Source: Burkholderiales bacterium (GTDB lineage: Bacteria; Pseudomonadota; Gammaproteobacteria; Burkholderiales; Burkholderiaceae_C). From it: 5,073 bases of DNA. The translations under genes were made by a program, and so were the position numbers. The stretch spans positions 1 through 5,073 of the forward strand of contig CANFYD010000331.1 in assembly GCA_947450745.1 (NCBI GenBank). Direction: 5' to 3'. Numbering within the stretch: the first letter of the stretch is position 1; the number at the start of each line of letters is the position of its first letter. The notes below the pieces were generated by a model. The model ran no database searches. It saw only the letters and a program-made list of their open reading frames with translations, and was not told the DNA's origin. Below are positions 1 to 5,073 of the stretch, piece after piece.

Positions 1-1
1 C

Positions 2-1159
2 CCGTTGCGGCCCGTGCTGAGCCTGTCGGTCGGTGAGCGGCAGCGCGTCGAGATCGTCCGTGCGCTGCTGGGCAAGCCGCAGTTGTTGATCTTGGATGAG
101 CCGACCTCGGTGCTGACGCCGCAGGCGGCTGCGCAGCTCTTCATCACGCTGCGCCAACTGGCCGAGGGCGGCTGCGCCATTCTCTACATCAGCCACAAGC
201 TCGACGAGATCCGCGCGCTGTGCGATCACTGCACCGTGCTGCGGGCCGGTCGCGTCACCGGCGAGGTGGACCCGCGCACGCAGAGCAATGCCCAGTTGTC
301 GCGCTTGATGATCGGGGCCGAGCCGCCGCAGCTGCAGCGCCAGTTGAGCAAGCCGGGCCCGGCGGTGCTGGAGTTGCGCCGCCTGAGCCTGGCCAAGTCG
401 CAGCCATTCGGCACGACGCTTGTCGATCTGGTCTTGTCCCTGCACAGCGGGGAAATCCTCGGTGTGGCCGGTGTGTCCGGCAACGGGCAGCAGGAGCTGA
501 TGGCGGCGTTGTCCGGCGAGGACCCACGTGTGCCGCGCGACAGCTTGCTGCTGTTCGGCCAGGACATTGCCCGCCACAACCCGCGCAAGCGGCGTCGCCA
601 GGGCCTGCATTTCGTGCCGGAAGAGCGGCTCGGGCGCGGCGCGGTGCCGACGCTGTCGCTGGCGCAGAACACCTTGCTGACGCGCACCGAAAACGTGACC
701 CGCTTGGGCTGGATACGCACCGGGCGGGTGCAGCGCTTGGCCGAAGACCTGATTGCTCGCTTCAACGTCCGCGCCGGTGGGGCCGGTGCGGCGGCGCGCA
801 GCTTGTCGGGCGGCAATTTGCAGAAGTTCATCGTCGGCCGCGAGATCGATGCCAAACCCCGCGTGCTGATCATTTCGCAGCCGACCTGGGGCGTGGATGT
901 GGGCGCAGCGGCGCAAATTCGCGGTGAGCTGCTGAAGCTGCGCGACGCCGGCTGCGCGGTCCTGGTGGTCAGCGAGGAGTTGGACGAATTGTTCGAAATC
1001 AGTGACCGTTTGGTGGTGATGGCGGCCGGCCGTTTGTCGCCGCCGCTGGCGCTGGCCGATGCCAGCCGGGCCTTGATCGGCGAGTGGATGAGCGGGCTGT
1101 GGTCGGACGGGCCGCCGCCGTTGCTGCCTGCCTTGGAGGTGAGCGATGTTCAAGCTTGA
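2..1159 (+). CDS. ABC importer ATPase, YufO/sugar-nucleoside type, 5' partial (two nucleotide-binding domains)
   Basis: Cytoplasmic ATP-hydrolysing subunit of a BMP-type ABC importer. The frame is open to the left edge, so the start, the first Walker A and roughly the first quarter of a usual ~510-residue protein are missing. The TTG at 5 is not a credible start because it falls just before the domain 1 signature. Counting from that TTG as residue 1: domain 1 signature LSVGERQR (6-14), Walker B LLILDEPTSVLTP (about 27-39) and switch SHKLDE (63-68). Domain 2 has GVSGNGQQ at the Walker A position (156-163, no GK), conserved VPEERLGRG (204-212), signature LSGGNLQK (267-274), then ISQPTWGVD in place of a DE Walker B (290-298), and SEELDE in place of the switch histidine. 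This asymmetry is typical of the YufO/RbsA-like class (COG3845). The last 14 bases overlap the next gene, indicating translational coupling. Family is certain; substrate is not shown by this subunit. Confidence 0.95.
   Translation, partial: PLRPVLSLSVGERQRVEIVRALLGKPQLLILDEPTSVLTPQAAAQLFITLRQLAEGGCAILYISHKLDEIRALCDHCTVLRAGRVTGEVDPRTQSNAQLSRLMIGAEPPQLQRQLSKPGPAVLELRRLSLAKSQPFGTTLVDLVLSLHSGEILGVAGVSGNGQQELMAALSGEDPRVPRDSLLLFGQDIARHNPRKRRRQGLHFVPEERLGRGAVPTLSLAQNTLLTRTENVTRLGWIRTGRVQRLAEDLIARFNVRAGGAGAAARSLSGGNLQKFIVGREIDAKPRVLIISQPTWGVDVGAAAQIRGELLKLRDAGCAVLVVSEELDELFEISDRLVVMAAGRLSPPLALADASRALIGEWMSGLWSDGPPPLLPALEVSDVQA
1135..1142 (+). promoter_or_regulatory. Shine-Dalgarno for first permease
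   Basis: GGAGGTGA is a full-length match to the 16S rRNA anti-Shine-Dalgarno. It lies inside the end of the ATPase gene, 3 bases before the ATG at 1146. It fixes the permease start and implies that ribosomes finishing the ATPase reinitiate efficiently. Confidence 0.85.
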
Positions 1160-2252
1160 AGTGCGCCCGCAGCCGTCGCGGCTGATGTCCCTGGCCTCGC
1201 CGTTGCTGGCGCTGGCCCTCACCGTGCTGCTCGGCATCGCCCTGTTCCTGCTGCTGGGCAAGGACCCGCTGCGTGGTTTGCAGATGTTCTTCTGGGAGCC
1301 GATTCGCTCGGCTTACGCCCTCAGCGAGCTGGGTTTGAAGGCGACGCCGCTGATTCTGATTGCGCTCGGTCTGGCGGTCTGCTTTCGCTCGAATGTCTGG
1401 AACATCGGCGCCGAGGGGCAGTTCATCGTCGGCGCGCTGGCCGCAGGCTGGGTGGCGATGCAGGCCGATGCCGGCAGCAGCCGCTTGATCGTGGTGTGGA
1501 TTCTGGCCGCCGGCGTGCTGGGCGGCATGTGCTGGGCTGGCATCACCGCCTGGCTGCGGGTGCGTTTCAACGCAAACGAGATTCTGGTCAGCCTGATGCT
1601 GGTCTATGTGGCCGATCTGTTGCTGAGCTATTTGGTCTACGGGCCCTGGAAGGACCCGAAGGGCTATAACTTCCCGCAGTCGATCACCTTCTTATCCGTC
1701 ACCCAGATCCCGCGCCTATTCGACGGCTGGCGCTTGCACATCGGCCTGCTGATTGCGGCGGCGGCGGTGCTGGGTTTCTGGGTGCTGCTGTTCCGCACCT
1801 ACACCGGCTTCGCGCTGCAAGTGGGCGGCTTGGCCCCGGCAGCGGCGCGCTATGCGGGGTTTTCATCGACCCGCGCGATCTGGACGGCGCTGCTGCTGTC
1901 CGGCGGCATGGCCGGCCTGGCCGGTGCGCTGGAGGTGGCCGGGCCGTTGGGTCAACTGACGCCGTATGTGCCGGCCGGTTACGGTTTTGCCGCCATCATC
2001 GTGGCCTTTGTCGGACGCCTGCATCCGGTGGGCATCGTGTTTTCGGGCTTGTTGATGAGCATGTTCTACATCGGCGGTGAGCTGGCGCAGTCGCGCCTGG
2101 GCCTGCCCAAGTCGATCACCGGCGTGTTCCAGGGCTTGCTGCTGTTCACGCTGCTGGCTTGCGACACGCTGATTCATTCGCGCCTGCGCTGGGTCAAGGC
2201 AAGTCCGCTTGCGCCGACGCTGCCGCAGCCTTCCCCCCCCGTTGTTCTCTGA
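1146..2252 (+). CDS. ABC importer permease, YufP-like (BMP/nucleoside type)
   Basis: Inner-membrane channel subunit, 368 residues, the normal size for the YufP-like branch (COG4603, branched-chain/ribose permease superfamily PF02653). Visible hydrophobic segments are at about 15-38, 63-80, 88-105, 114-136, 145-165, 197-216, 243-265, 280-310 (long, probably two passes with a turn) and 324-343. Family landmarks are NVWNIGAEGQ (83-92), NANEILVSLMLVYVADL (142-158) and the YGFAAIIVAFVGR stretch (279-291). The polar loop VGGLAPAAARYAGFS (226-240) sits where these permeases contact the ATPase. The start at 1146 is set by a perfect Shine-Dalgarno and a 14-base overlap with the ATPase. The C-terminus is proline-rich (APTLPQPSPPVVL), partly encoded by a run of eight C that ends ten bases before the stop codon. 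It is expected to pair with the following permease as a heterodimer. Confidence 0.94.
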   Translation: MFKLEVRPQPSRLMSLASPLLALALTVLLGIALFLLLGKDPLRGLQMFFWEPIRSAYALSELGLKATPLILIALGLAVCFRSNVWNIGAEGQFIVGALAAGWVAMQADAGSSRLIVVWILAAGVLGGMCWAGITAWLRVRFNANEILVSLMLVYVADLLLSYLVYGPWKDPKGYNFPQSITFLSVTQIPRLFDGWRLHIGLLIAAAAVLGFWVLLFRTYTGFALQVGGLAPAAARYAGFSSTRAIWTALLLSGGMAGLAGALEVAGPLGQLTPYVPAGYGFAAIIVAFVGRLHPVGIVFSGLLMSMFYIGGELAQSRLGLPKSITGVFQGLLLFTLLACDTLIHSRLRWVKASPLAPTLPQPSPPVVL

Positions 2253-2254
2253 GG
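2251..2254 (+). promoter_or_regulatory. Shine-Dalgarno for second permease, overlapping upstream stop
   Basis: GAGG overlaps the last two bases of the TGA stop (2250-2252) of the first permease and lies 8 bases before the ATG at 2263. It supports 2263 as the start over the in-frame ATG at 2209, which would lie inside the upstream gene and add 18 Arg/Pro-rich residues with no family resemblance. Confidence 0.65.
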
Positions 2255-2262
2255 CCGGCCGC

Positions 2263-3183
2263 ATGGACTCCATTGCACTGTTGATTGCCGCCTCGATGAA
2301 TGCCGGCACCTTGCTGGCGCTGGCCGCGCTAGGTTTATTGATCAACGAGCGGGCCGGCATCGTCAACCTCGGCGCCGAGGGCTTGATGCTGGTGGCCGCC
2401 GTGGCCGGCTTCGCCACCGCCGTGCACACCGGCAACGACTGGCTGGGTTTTGCCGCCGGTATGGGGGCTGGCGCGGTGTTGGCCGGCTTGTTCGGTGTGC
2501 TGGTGATCTGGCTGGGCACCAACCAATATGCGGCCGGCCTGGCGCTGAGCTTGTTCGGCACCGGGTTCTCGGCCTTTGTCGGCATCCGCTACACGCAGGA
2601 AAAATTGACCCCGCGCACGCATTTCGAGCTGCCCGGCCTGGCTGACATCCCGTTTTTCGGGCCGGCTTTTTTCAAGCAGCATCCGCTGGTTTACGCAGCC
2701 ATTGCCCTGACGGCGGCGCTGGCCTGGTTTCTCTACCGCTCGCGCGCCGGGCTGGTGCTGCGCGCGGTCGGCGAGTCGCCTGAATCAGCTCACGCGCTCG
2801 GTTATCCGGTGCGGCCGATCCGGCTGGCGGCGGTGATGTGCGGTGGCGCGTTGTGCGGTTTGGCCGGCGCTTATTTGTCGGTCATCTACACGCCGCTGTG
2901 GGTTGAAGGCATGGTGGCCGGCAAGGGTTGGATCGCGCTGGCGCTGACCACCTTCGCGACCTGGCGTCCGGCACGGGTGTTGCTTGGTGCTTACCTGTTC
3001 GGCTTTGTCACCATGCTGCAATTCCATTTGCAAGGGCAGGGCGTGGAGGTGGCAAGCCAGTTTCTGAGCATGCTGCCCTACCTGTCTACCATCGTGGTGT
3101 TGGTGCTGATTTCCAGCAATGCCGGTTTTATCCGGGCGAATATGCCGGCCTCGTTGGGCAAACCTTTTTTCCCGGGCTCGTGA
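2263..3183 (+). CDS. ABC importer permease, YufQ-like (BMP/nucleoside type)
   Basis: Second inner-membrane channel subunit, 306 residues, normal for the shorter YufQ-like branch (COG1079, PF02653). The N-terminus MDSIALLIAASMNAGTLLAL begins directly with a hydrophobic segment, as usual for the family. Landmarks are NERAGIVNLGAEGLML (28-43), the cytoplasmic coupling loop RAGLVLRAVGESPESAHALG (161-180) and GKGWIALALTTFATW (220-234), which matches the family's GRGWIALAL region. Hydrophobic segments lie at about 5-26, 38-56, 60-84, 88-107, 142-158, 186-208, 222-254 (probably two) and 267-285. It begins 10 bases after the first permease and ends 32 bases before the lipoprotein start. Its reading frame is also open upstream through the end of the first permease, one base out of register with it, so a single +1 slip at the C run would fuse the two. 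Confidence 0.94.
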   Translation: MDSIALLIAASMNAGTLLALAALGLLINERAGIVNLGAEGLMLVAAVAGFATAVHTGNDWLGFAAGMGAGAVLAGLFGVLVIWLGTNQYAAGLALSLFGTGFSAFVGIRYTQEKLTPRTHFELPGLADIPFFGPAFFKQHPLVYAAIALTAALAWFLYRSRAGLVLRAVGESPESAHALGYPVRPIRLAAVMCGGALCGLAGAYLSVIYTPLWVEGMVAGKGWIALALTTFATWRPARVLLGAYLFGFVTMLQFHLQGQGVEVASQFLSMLPYLSTIVVLVLISSNAGFIRANMPASLGKPFFPGS

Positions 3184-3215
3184 GAGCTCTATTTACAACT
3201 GTTCGCGGTATCCAC

Positions 3216-4391
3216 ATGACTATGAAAAGCAAGCGTCAATTGTTGAAATTTGCCGGCGGGTCGACCCTGGCTGTCTTGGCGGCCTCGGTCGCCCTGGTTG
3301 GTTGCGGCAAGAAGGAAGAAGCCGCTGTGCCGGCGGCAGCTCCCGCCTCGGCGGCCGTGGTGGTCAAGCCTGAGCCGCTGAAGATCGCTTTTGCTTACGT
3401 CGGCCCGGTCGGCGACGGCGGCTGGACCTTTGCCCACGACAACGCCCGCAAGGCGGTGGAACAAGAATTTGGCGACAAGGTGGTCACCAGCTTTGTCGAA
3501 AAAGTGCCTGAAGCCGCCGACGCCGAACGCGTCTTCCGCGACATGGTGGGGCAGGGCAACAAGCTGATTTTCGGCACCACTTTTGGCTATATGGAACCGA
3601 TGCTGAAGGCGGCGGCCGACAGCAAGGACGTGAAGTTCGAGCATGCCACCGGCTACAAGCAGGCAGACAACCTGCGCACCTACGACTCGCGCACCTACGA
3701 AGGTGCTTACATGGCCGGTGTGATCGCCGGCAAGATGACCAAGTCGAACACGCTGGGCGTGGTCGGTTCCATCCCCATCCCCGAGGTGATCCGCAACATC
3801 AACAGCTTCACCCTGGGTGCGCAAAGCATGAACCCCAAGGTCAAGGTCAAGGTCGTGTGGGTGAACGAATGGTTCAACCCGCCGAAGGAAACCGAAGCGG
3901 CGCAGTCGCTGATCAACGGCGGGGCCGACGTGCTGATGCAGAACACCGACTCGTCGGCCGTGCTGCAAACCGCCGAGAAGAACGGCAAGTACGCGTTTGG
4001 CTGGGATTCCGACATGACCGCCTACGGCCCGAAAGCCCACCTGGGCTCGGCCGTCATCAACTGGGCGCCGTACTACATCGCCAGCGTGCGTGAAGCGCTC
4101 GACGGCAAGTGGGTGGCCGGTGCCGGCAAGCATGCCTGGTGGGGTGTCAAGGAAGGCGCGATCGACTTGGTCTCCATCGCCGAAGTGGTGCCCGCCGAGA
4201 CAAAAGCGGCGGTCGAGAAGGTCAAGGCCGGTTTGAAAGACGGCAGCTTCTCCATCTGGAAAGGCCCGTTGCTGGCGCAAGACGGCAAGGAATGGCTAAA
4301 GAAGGACGAAGTGGCTGACGACAAGGTGTTGTCCGGCATCAACTTCTACGTCAAGGGTGTGGAAGGCAAGGTACCCGGCGGCGGCAAGTAA
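3216..4391 (+). CDS. BMP/PnrA-family substrate-binding lipoprotein of the ABC importer
   Basis: Solute-binding component of the importer, 391 residues, family Bmp/PnrA (PF02608, COG1744). The N-terminus has basic residues (MTMKSKRQ), a hydrophobic core and a lipobox LVGC ending at Cys30. It is therefore predicted to be lipid-anchored facing the periplasm, followed by an Ala/Pro-rich linker (31-55) and the two-lobed binding domain. Family motifs are YVGPVGDGGWTFAHD (61-75), FGTTFGYMEP (119-128), FEHATGYK (141-148), YEGAYMAGVIAG (161-172), SIPIPEVIRNIN (185-196), NTDSSAV (243-249) and GWDSDM (262-267). This GWT..HD subgroup is known to me mainly beside purine-degradation genes, so a purine nucleoside or nucleobase ligand is inferred. 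The start is either ATG 3216 or ATG 3222; neither has a clear Shine-Dalgarno. An in-frame GTG at 3180 overlaps the permease stop but would give an overlong signal peptide. It is the last gene of the operon. Confidence 0.93.
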   Translation: MTMKSKRQLLKFAGGSTLAVLAASVALVGCGKKEEAAVPAAAPASAAVVVKPEPLKIAFAYVGPVGDGGWTFAHDNARKAVEQEFGDKVVTSFVEKVPEAADAERVFRDMVGQGNKLIFGTTFGYMEPMLKAAADSKDVKFEHATGYKQADNLRTYDSRTYEGAYMAGVIAGKMTKSNTLGVVGSIPIPEVIRNINSFTLGAQSMNPKVKVKVVWVNEWFNPPKETEAAQSLINGGADVLMQNTDSSAVLQTAEKNGKYAFGWDSDMTAYGPKAHLGSAVINWAPYYIASVREALDGKWVAGAGKHAWWGVKEGAIDLVSIAEVVPAETKAAVEKVKAGLKDGSFSIWKGPLLAQDGKEWLKKDEVADDKVLSGINFYVKGVEGKVPGGGK

Positions 4392-4418
4392 TTGACTGAC
4401 TGACCGACGGGTTCTGTT

Positions 4419-4452
4419 GCCGGGTGGCGTTCAAGACGTCGCCCGGCTTATT
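4419..4452 (+). terminator. Probable intrinsic terminator of the transporter operon
   Basis: A 13-pair stem (4419-4431 with 4435-4447, three of the pairs G-U in RNA) closes a CAA loop and is followed by TTATT. It starts 27 bases after the lipoprotein stop codon. Six outer pairs are GCCGGG/CCCGGC. The U tract is short and interrupted, so termination may be partial or the stem may mainly protect the mRNA 3' end. Confidence 0.7.
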
Positions 4453-4536
4453 GCAATTCAGCCCTCAAGAAACAAAAGCCTCCACTTTGCGAAACGCTGC
4501 CGGAGCTGCGGCCATCGGGTGCGTCCTGCCACTCAT

Positions 4537-4557
4537 GCCAGGGCCAGCGGCCCTGGC
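4537..4557. repeat. Perfect 9-bp hairpin with AGC loop
   Basis: GCCAGGGCC and GGCCCTGGC flank a three-base AGC loop. There is no T run on either side, so it is not an intrinsic terminator. It lies 12 bases from a second hairpin of the same design. Confidence 0.75.
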
Positions 4558-4569
4558 GCTCGCTAGGCA

Positions 4570-4592
4570 CAAACAGTCCACAGGACTGTTTG
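4570..4592. repeat. Perfect 10-bp hairpin with ACA loop
   Basis: CAAACAGTCC and GGACTGTTTG flank an ACA loop. Both arms are perfect. The flanks are not T-rich on either strand, which argues against terminator function. Confidence 0.75.
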
Positions 4593-4612
4593 AGTCCGGG
4601 CTCTCTCCATCC

Positions 4613-4755
4613 GCTGCGCTCCTCCTTGACTTCGCTGCATGACACACCCAATGCCCTTGCTGAACAGGCACCTGCGTTCGCTAGATTGAAGAAACACACA
4701 GTCGAAGGATCAGCGCGGCGGGGCGTTTTGCGGAGGTCAAGGAGGAGGCCGCAGC
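4613..4755. repeat. Inverted pair of a GTCAAGGAGGAG word with CGCAGC tail
   Basis: The left arm, 4613-4630, reads GTCAAGGAGGAGCGCAGC on the minus strand. The right arm, 4736-4755, reads the same on the plus strand but with GC inserted after the 12-base core. The arms are 105 bases apart. The shared core plus tail suggests two members of one repeat family in opposite orientation. Confidence 0.6.
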
Positions 4756-4805
4756 CCTAGGCTGCGCTGGAGGACACGAAGCAAAACATCCCGCCGCGCT
4801 GATCC
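4707..4805. repeat. Long inverted repeat, 25-base arms, 49-base centre with nested hairpin
   Basis: The arms 4707-4731 and 4781-4805 are reverse complements at 23 of 25 positions. The two differences are adjacent (4723-4724 against 4788-4789), and one would be a G-U pair in RNA. The centre, 4732-4780, contains a second stem, 4750-4756 with 4760-4766 (CGCAGCC/GGCTGCG, CTA loop), and one copy of the GTCAAGGAGGAG word. No T tract follows, no obvious target-site duplication is visible at the ends, and no coding sequence is convincing inside. It could form a cruciform or, if transcribed, a stable RNA hairpin ending about 50 bases upstream of the next gene. Confidence 0.8.
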
Positions 4806-4844
4806 CGCGAGCACATCGTTTCTCCGCGAACGCCGGGCACCGCC

Positions 4845-4848
4845 AGGG
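4845..4848 (+). promoter_or_regulatory. Possible Shine-Dalgarno for the transglutaminase-like gene
   Basis: AGGG lies 7 bases before the ATG at 4856. A second purine run, AGGA, abuts the ATG and is too close to serve. This favours ATG 4856 over the downstream TTG at 4916, which has no good site. Confidence 0.4.
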
Positions 4849-4855
4849 ATCAGGA

Positions 4856-5073
4856 ATGCCCTCAATCGGCGCAGATAATCTGCCCCATCTCCTTGCCCTT
4901 GACCGAGTCCATCCCTTGCTCAGACTGAAATTCACGATCGAGTTGTTTTATGAAATCGACCCACCCGGTTGCGATTTCATTTTCAGCATTCATGCGGCGC
5001 AGACCCGTCATCAAACCGTGGTCGCCGAGGAGCTGATCGTCAGTCAGAACCTGCAGCGCAGCATGTATACCGA
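4856..5073 (+). CDS. Transglutaminase-like protein, N-terminal fragment (3' partial)
   Basis: The frame stays open to the right edge (72 codons seen). The part from about residue 24 onward, LKFTIELFYEIDPPGCDFIF followed by SIHAAQTRHQTVVAEELIVSQ, resembles the N-terminal beta-domain of bacterial transglutaminase-like proteins (putative cysteine proteases, COG1305 group). In these proteins a short 'Y-x-hydrophobic' strand is followed by an acid/Asp-Phe segment and HAA. The Cys-His-Asp catalytic core would lie beyond the window and cannot be checked. Start choice is uncertain: ATG 4856 has a fair ribosome site but adds about 20 residues (PSIGADNLPHLLALDRVHP) with no family look, whereas TTG 4916 would give MLRLKFTIEL, closer to the usual family start. 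It is separated from the transporter by a terminator and repeats, so it is probably an independent transcription unit with no evident link to transport. Confidence 0.6.
   Translation, partial: MPSIGADNLPHLLALDRVHPLLRLKFTIELFYEIDPPGCDFIFSIHAAQTRHQTVVAEELIVSQNLQRSMYT

Larger units (their letters stand above)
4392..4855. other. 464-base intergenic region, non-coding, dense in inverted repeats
   Basis: No convincing gene is seen between the lipoprotein stop and the next start. It opens with three tandem TGAC units plus CGAC (4393-4408), then the terminator stem, then a series of hairpins and inverted words listed separately. Short open frames exist on both strands (for example 4424-4642 + and 4681-4935 -), but they run through the hairpin arms and have the Ala/Arg/Cys/Pro-rich look of read-through of GC-rich repeats. 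The words CGCTGC/GCAGCG recur (4495-4500, 4613-4618, 4633-4638), as does GCG(C/T)TCGCTAG (4556-4566 and 4674-4684). No good sigma-70 promoter for the downstream gene was found. The simplest reading is insertion of one or more non-coding dispersed repeat elements. Confidence 0.6.

Noticed and set aside
1863..2585. A 240-codon minus-strand open frame across the permease junction
   Set aside because: It spans two confidently identified permease genes, is rich in Gln/Ala/Arg and shows no family motif. It is a shadow frame.
2928..3215. In-frame upstream extension of the binding protein into the second permease
   Set aside because: The lipoprotein signal peptide and lipobox place the real start at 3216 or 3222. 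The extension is out-of-frame permease sequence.
3189..4280. A 363-codon open frame on the minus strand opposite the binding-protein gene
   Set aside because: It is antisense to a clearly recognised BMP family gene. Its His/Val/Gly-rich composition is typical of the reverse frame of GC-rich coding DNA, and no domain is recognisable.
4393..4408. Tandem TGAC repeats after the lipoprotein stop codon
   Set aside because: Only three exact units plus one variant; too short to call a functional repeat or CRISPR-like array.
4424..4642. A 72-codon + strand open frame after the terminator stem (and minus frames 4448-4699 and 4681-4935)
   Set aside because: They begin inside or run through the terminator stem or hairpin arms, overlap one another on both strands, and lack ribosome sites and recognisable domains. 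They are better explained as repeat DNA.
4626..4654. Sigma-70 promoter with TTGACT as the -35 box
   Set aside because: At 17-base spacing the -10 position reads CAATGC, a poor match to TATAAT, and TTGACT is part of the repeat word.
4707..4805. Integron attC site or intrinsic terminator
   Set aside because: The arm ends do not match the RYYYAAC/GTTRRRY core sites of attC, there is no integrase or cassette context, and no T tract follows the stem on either strand.

Overview
The window is GC-rich, with G or C at most third codon positions. Gene order, protein style and a lipoprotein-type binding protein suggest a betaproteobacterium, probably Burkholderiales. That placement is an inference from general resemblance, not from a database match.

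Layout: positions 2-4391 hold one tightly packed + strand operon for an ABC importer of the BMP/PnrA type (relatives of Bacillus YufO/YufP/YufQ with a PnrA-like binding lipoprotein). In order these are the C-terminal part of a double-domain ATPase (its start lies left of the window), two inner-membrane permeases of the branched-chain/ribose permease superfamily, and the substrate-binding lipoprotein. The first two genes overlap by 14 bases, the next two are 10 bases apart, and a 32-base gap precedes the lipoprotein. A strong stem-loop at 4419-4447 probably ends the transcript. The binding protein would capture a solute (most likely a purine nucleoside or nucleobase) in the periplasm, the permease pair would form the channel, and the ATPase would power it.

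Positions 4392-4855 contain no convincing gene but are rich in inverted structure: the terminator, two perfect hairpins with three-base loops, a 25-base-arm inverted repeat enclosing another hairpin, and two oppositely oriented copies of a 12-base purine-rich word. This looks like one or more dispersed non-coding repeat elements of unknown type.

From about 4856 to the right edge a new + strand gene begins. Its N-terminus resembles the N-terminal domain of transglutaminase-like (putative cysteine protease) proteins, but the catalytic part lies outside the window.

The coding part is a well-known transporter type. The least explained part is the structured intergenic region. I found no clear sign of a new system beyond that.
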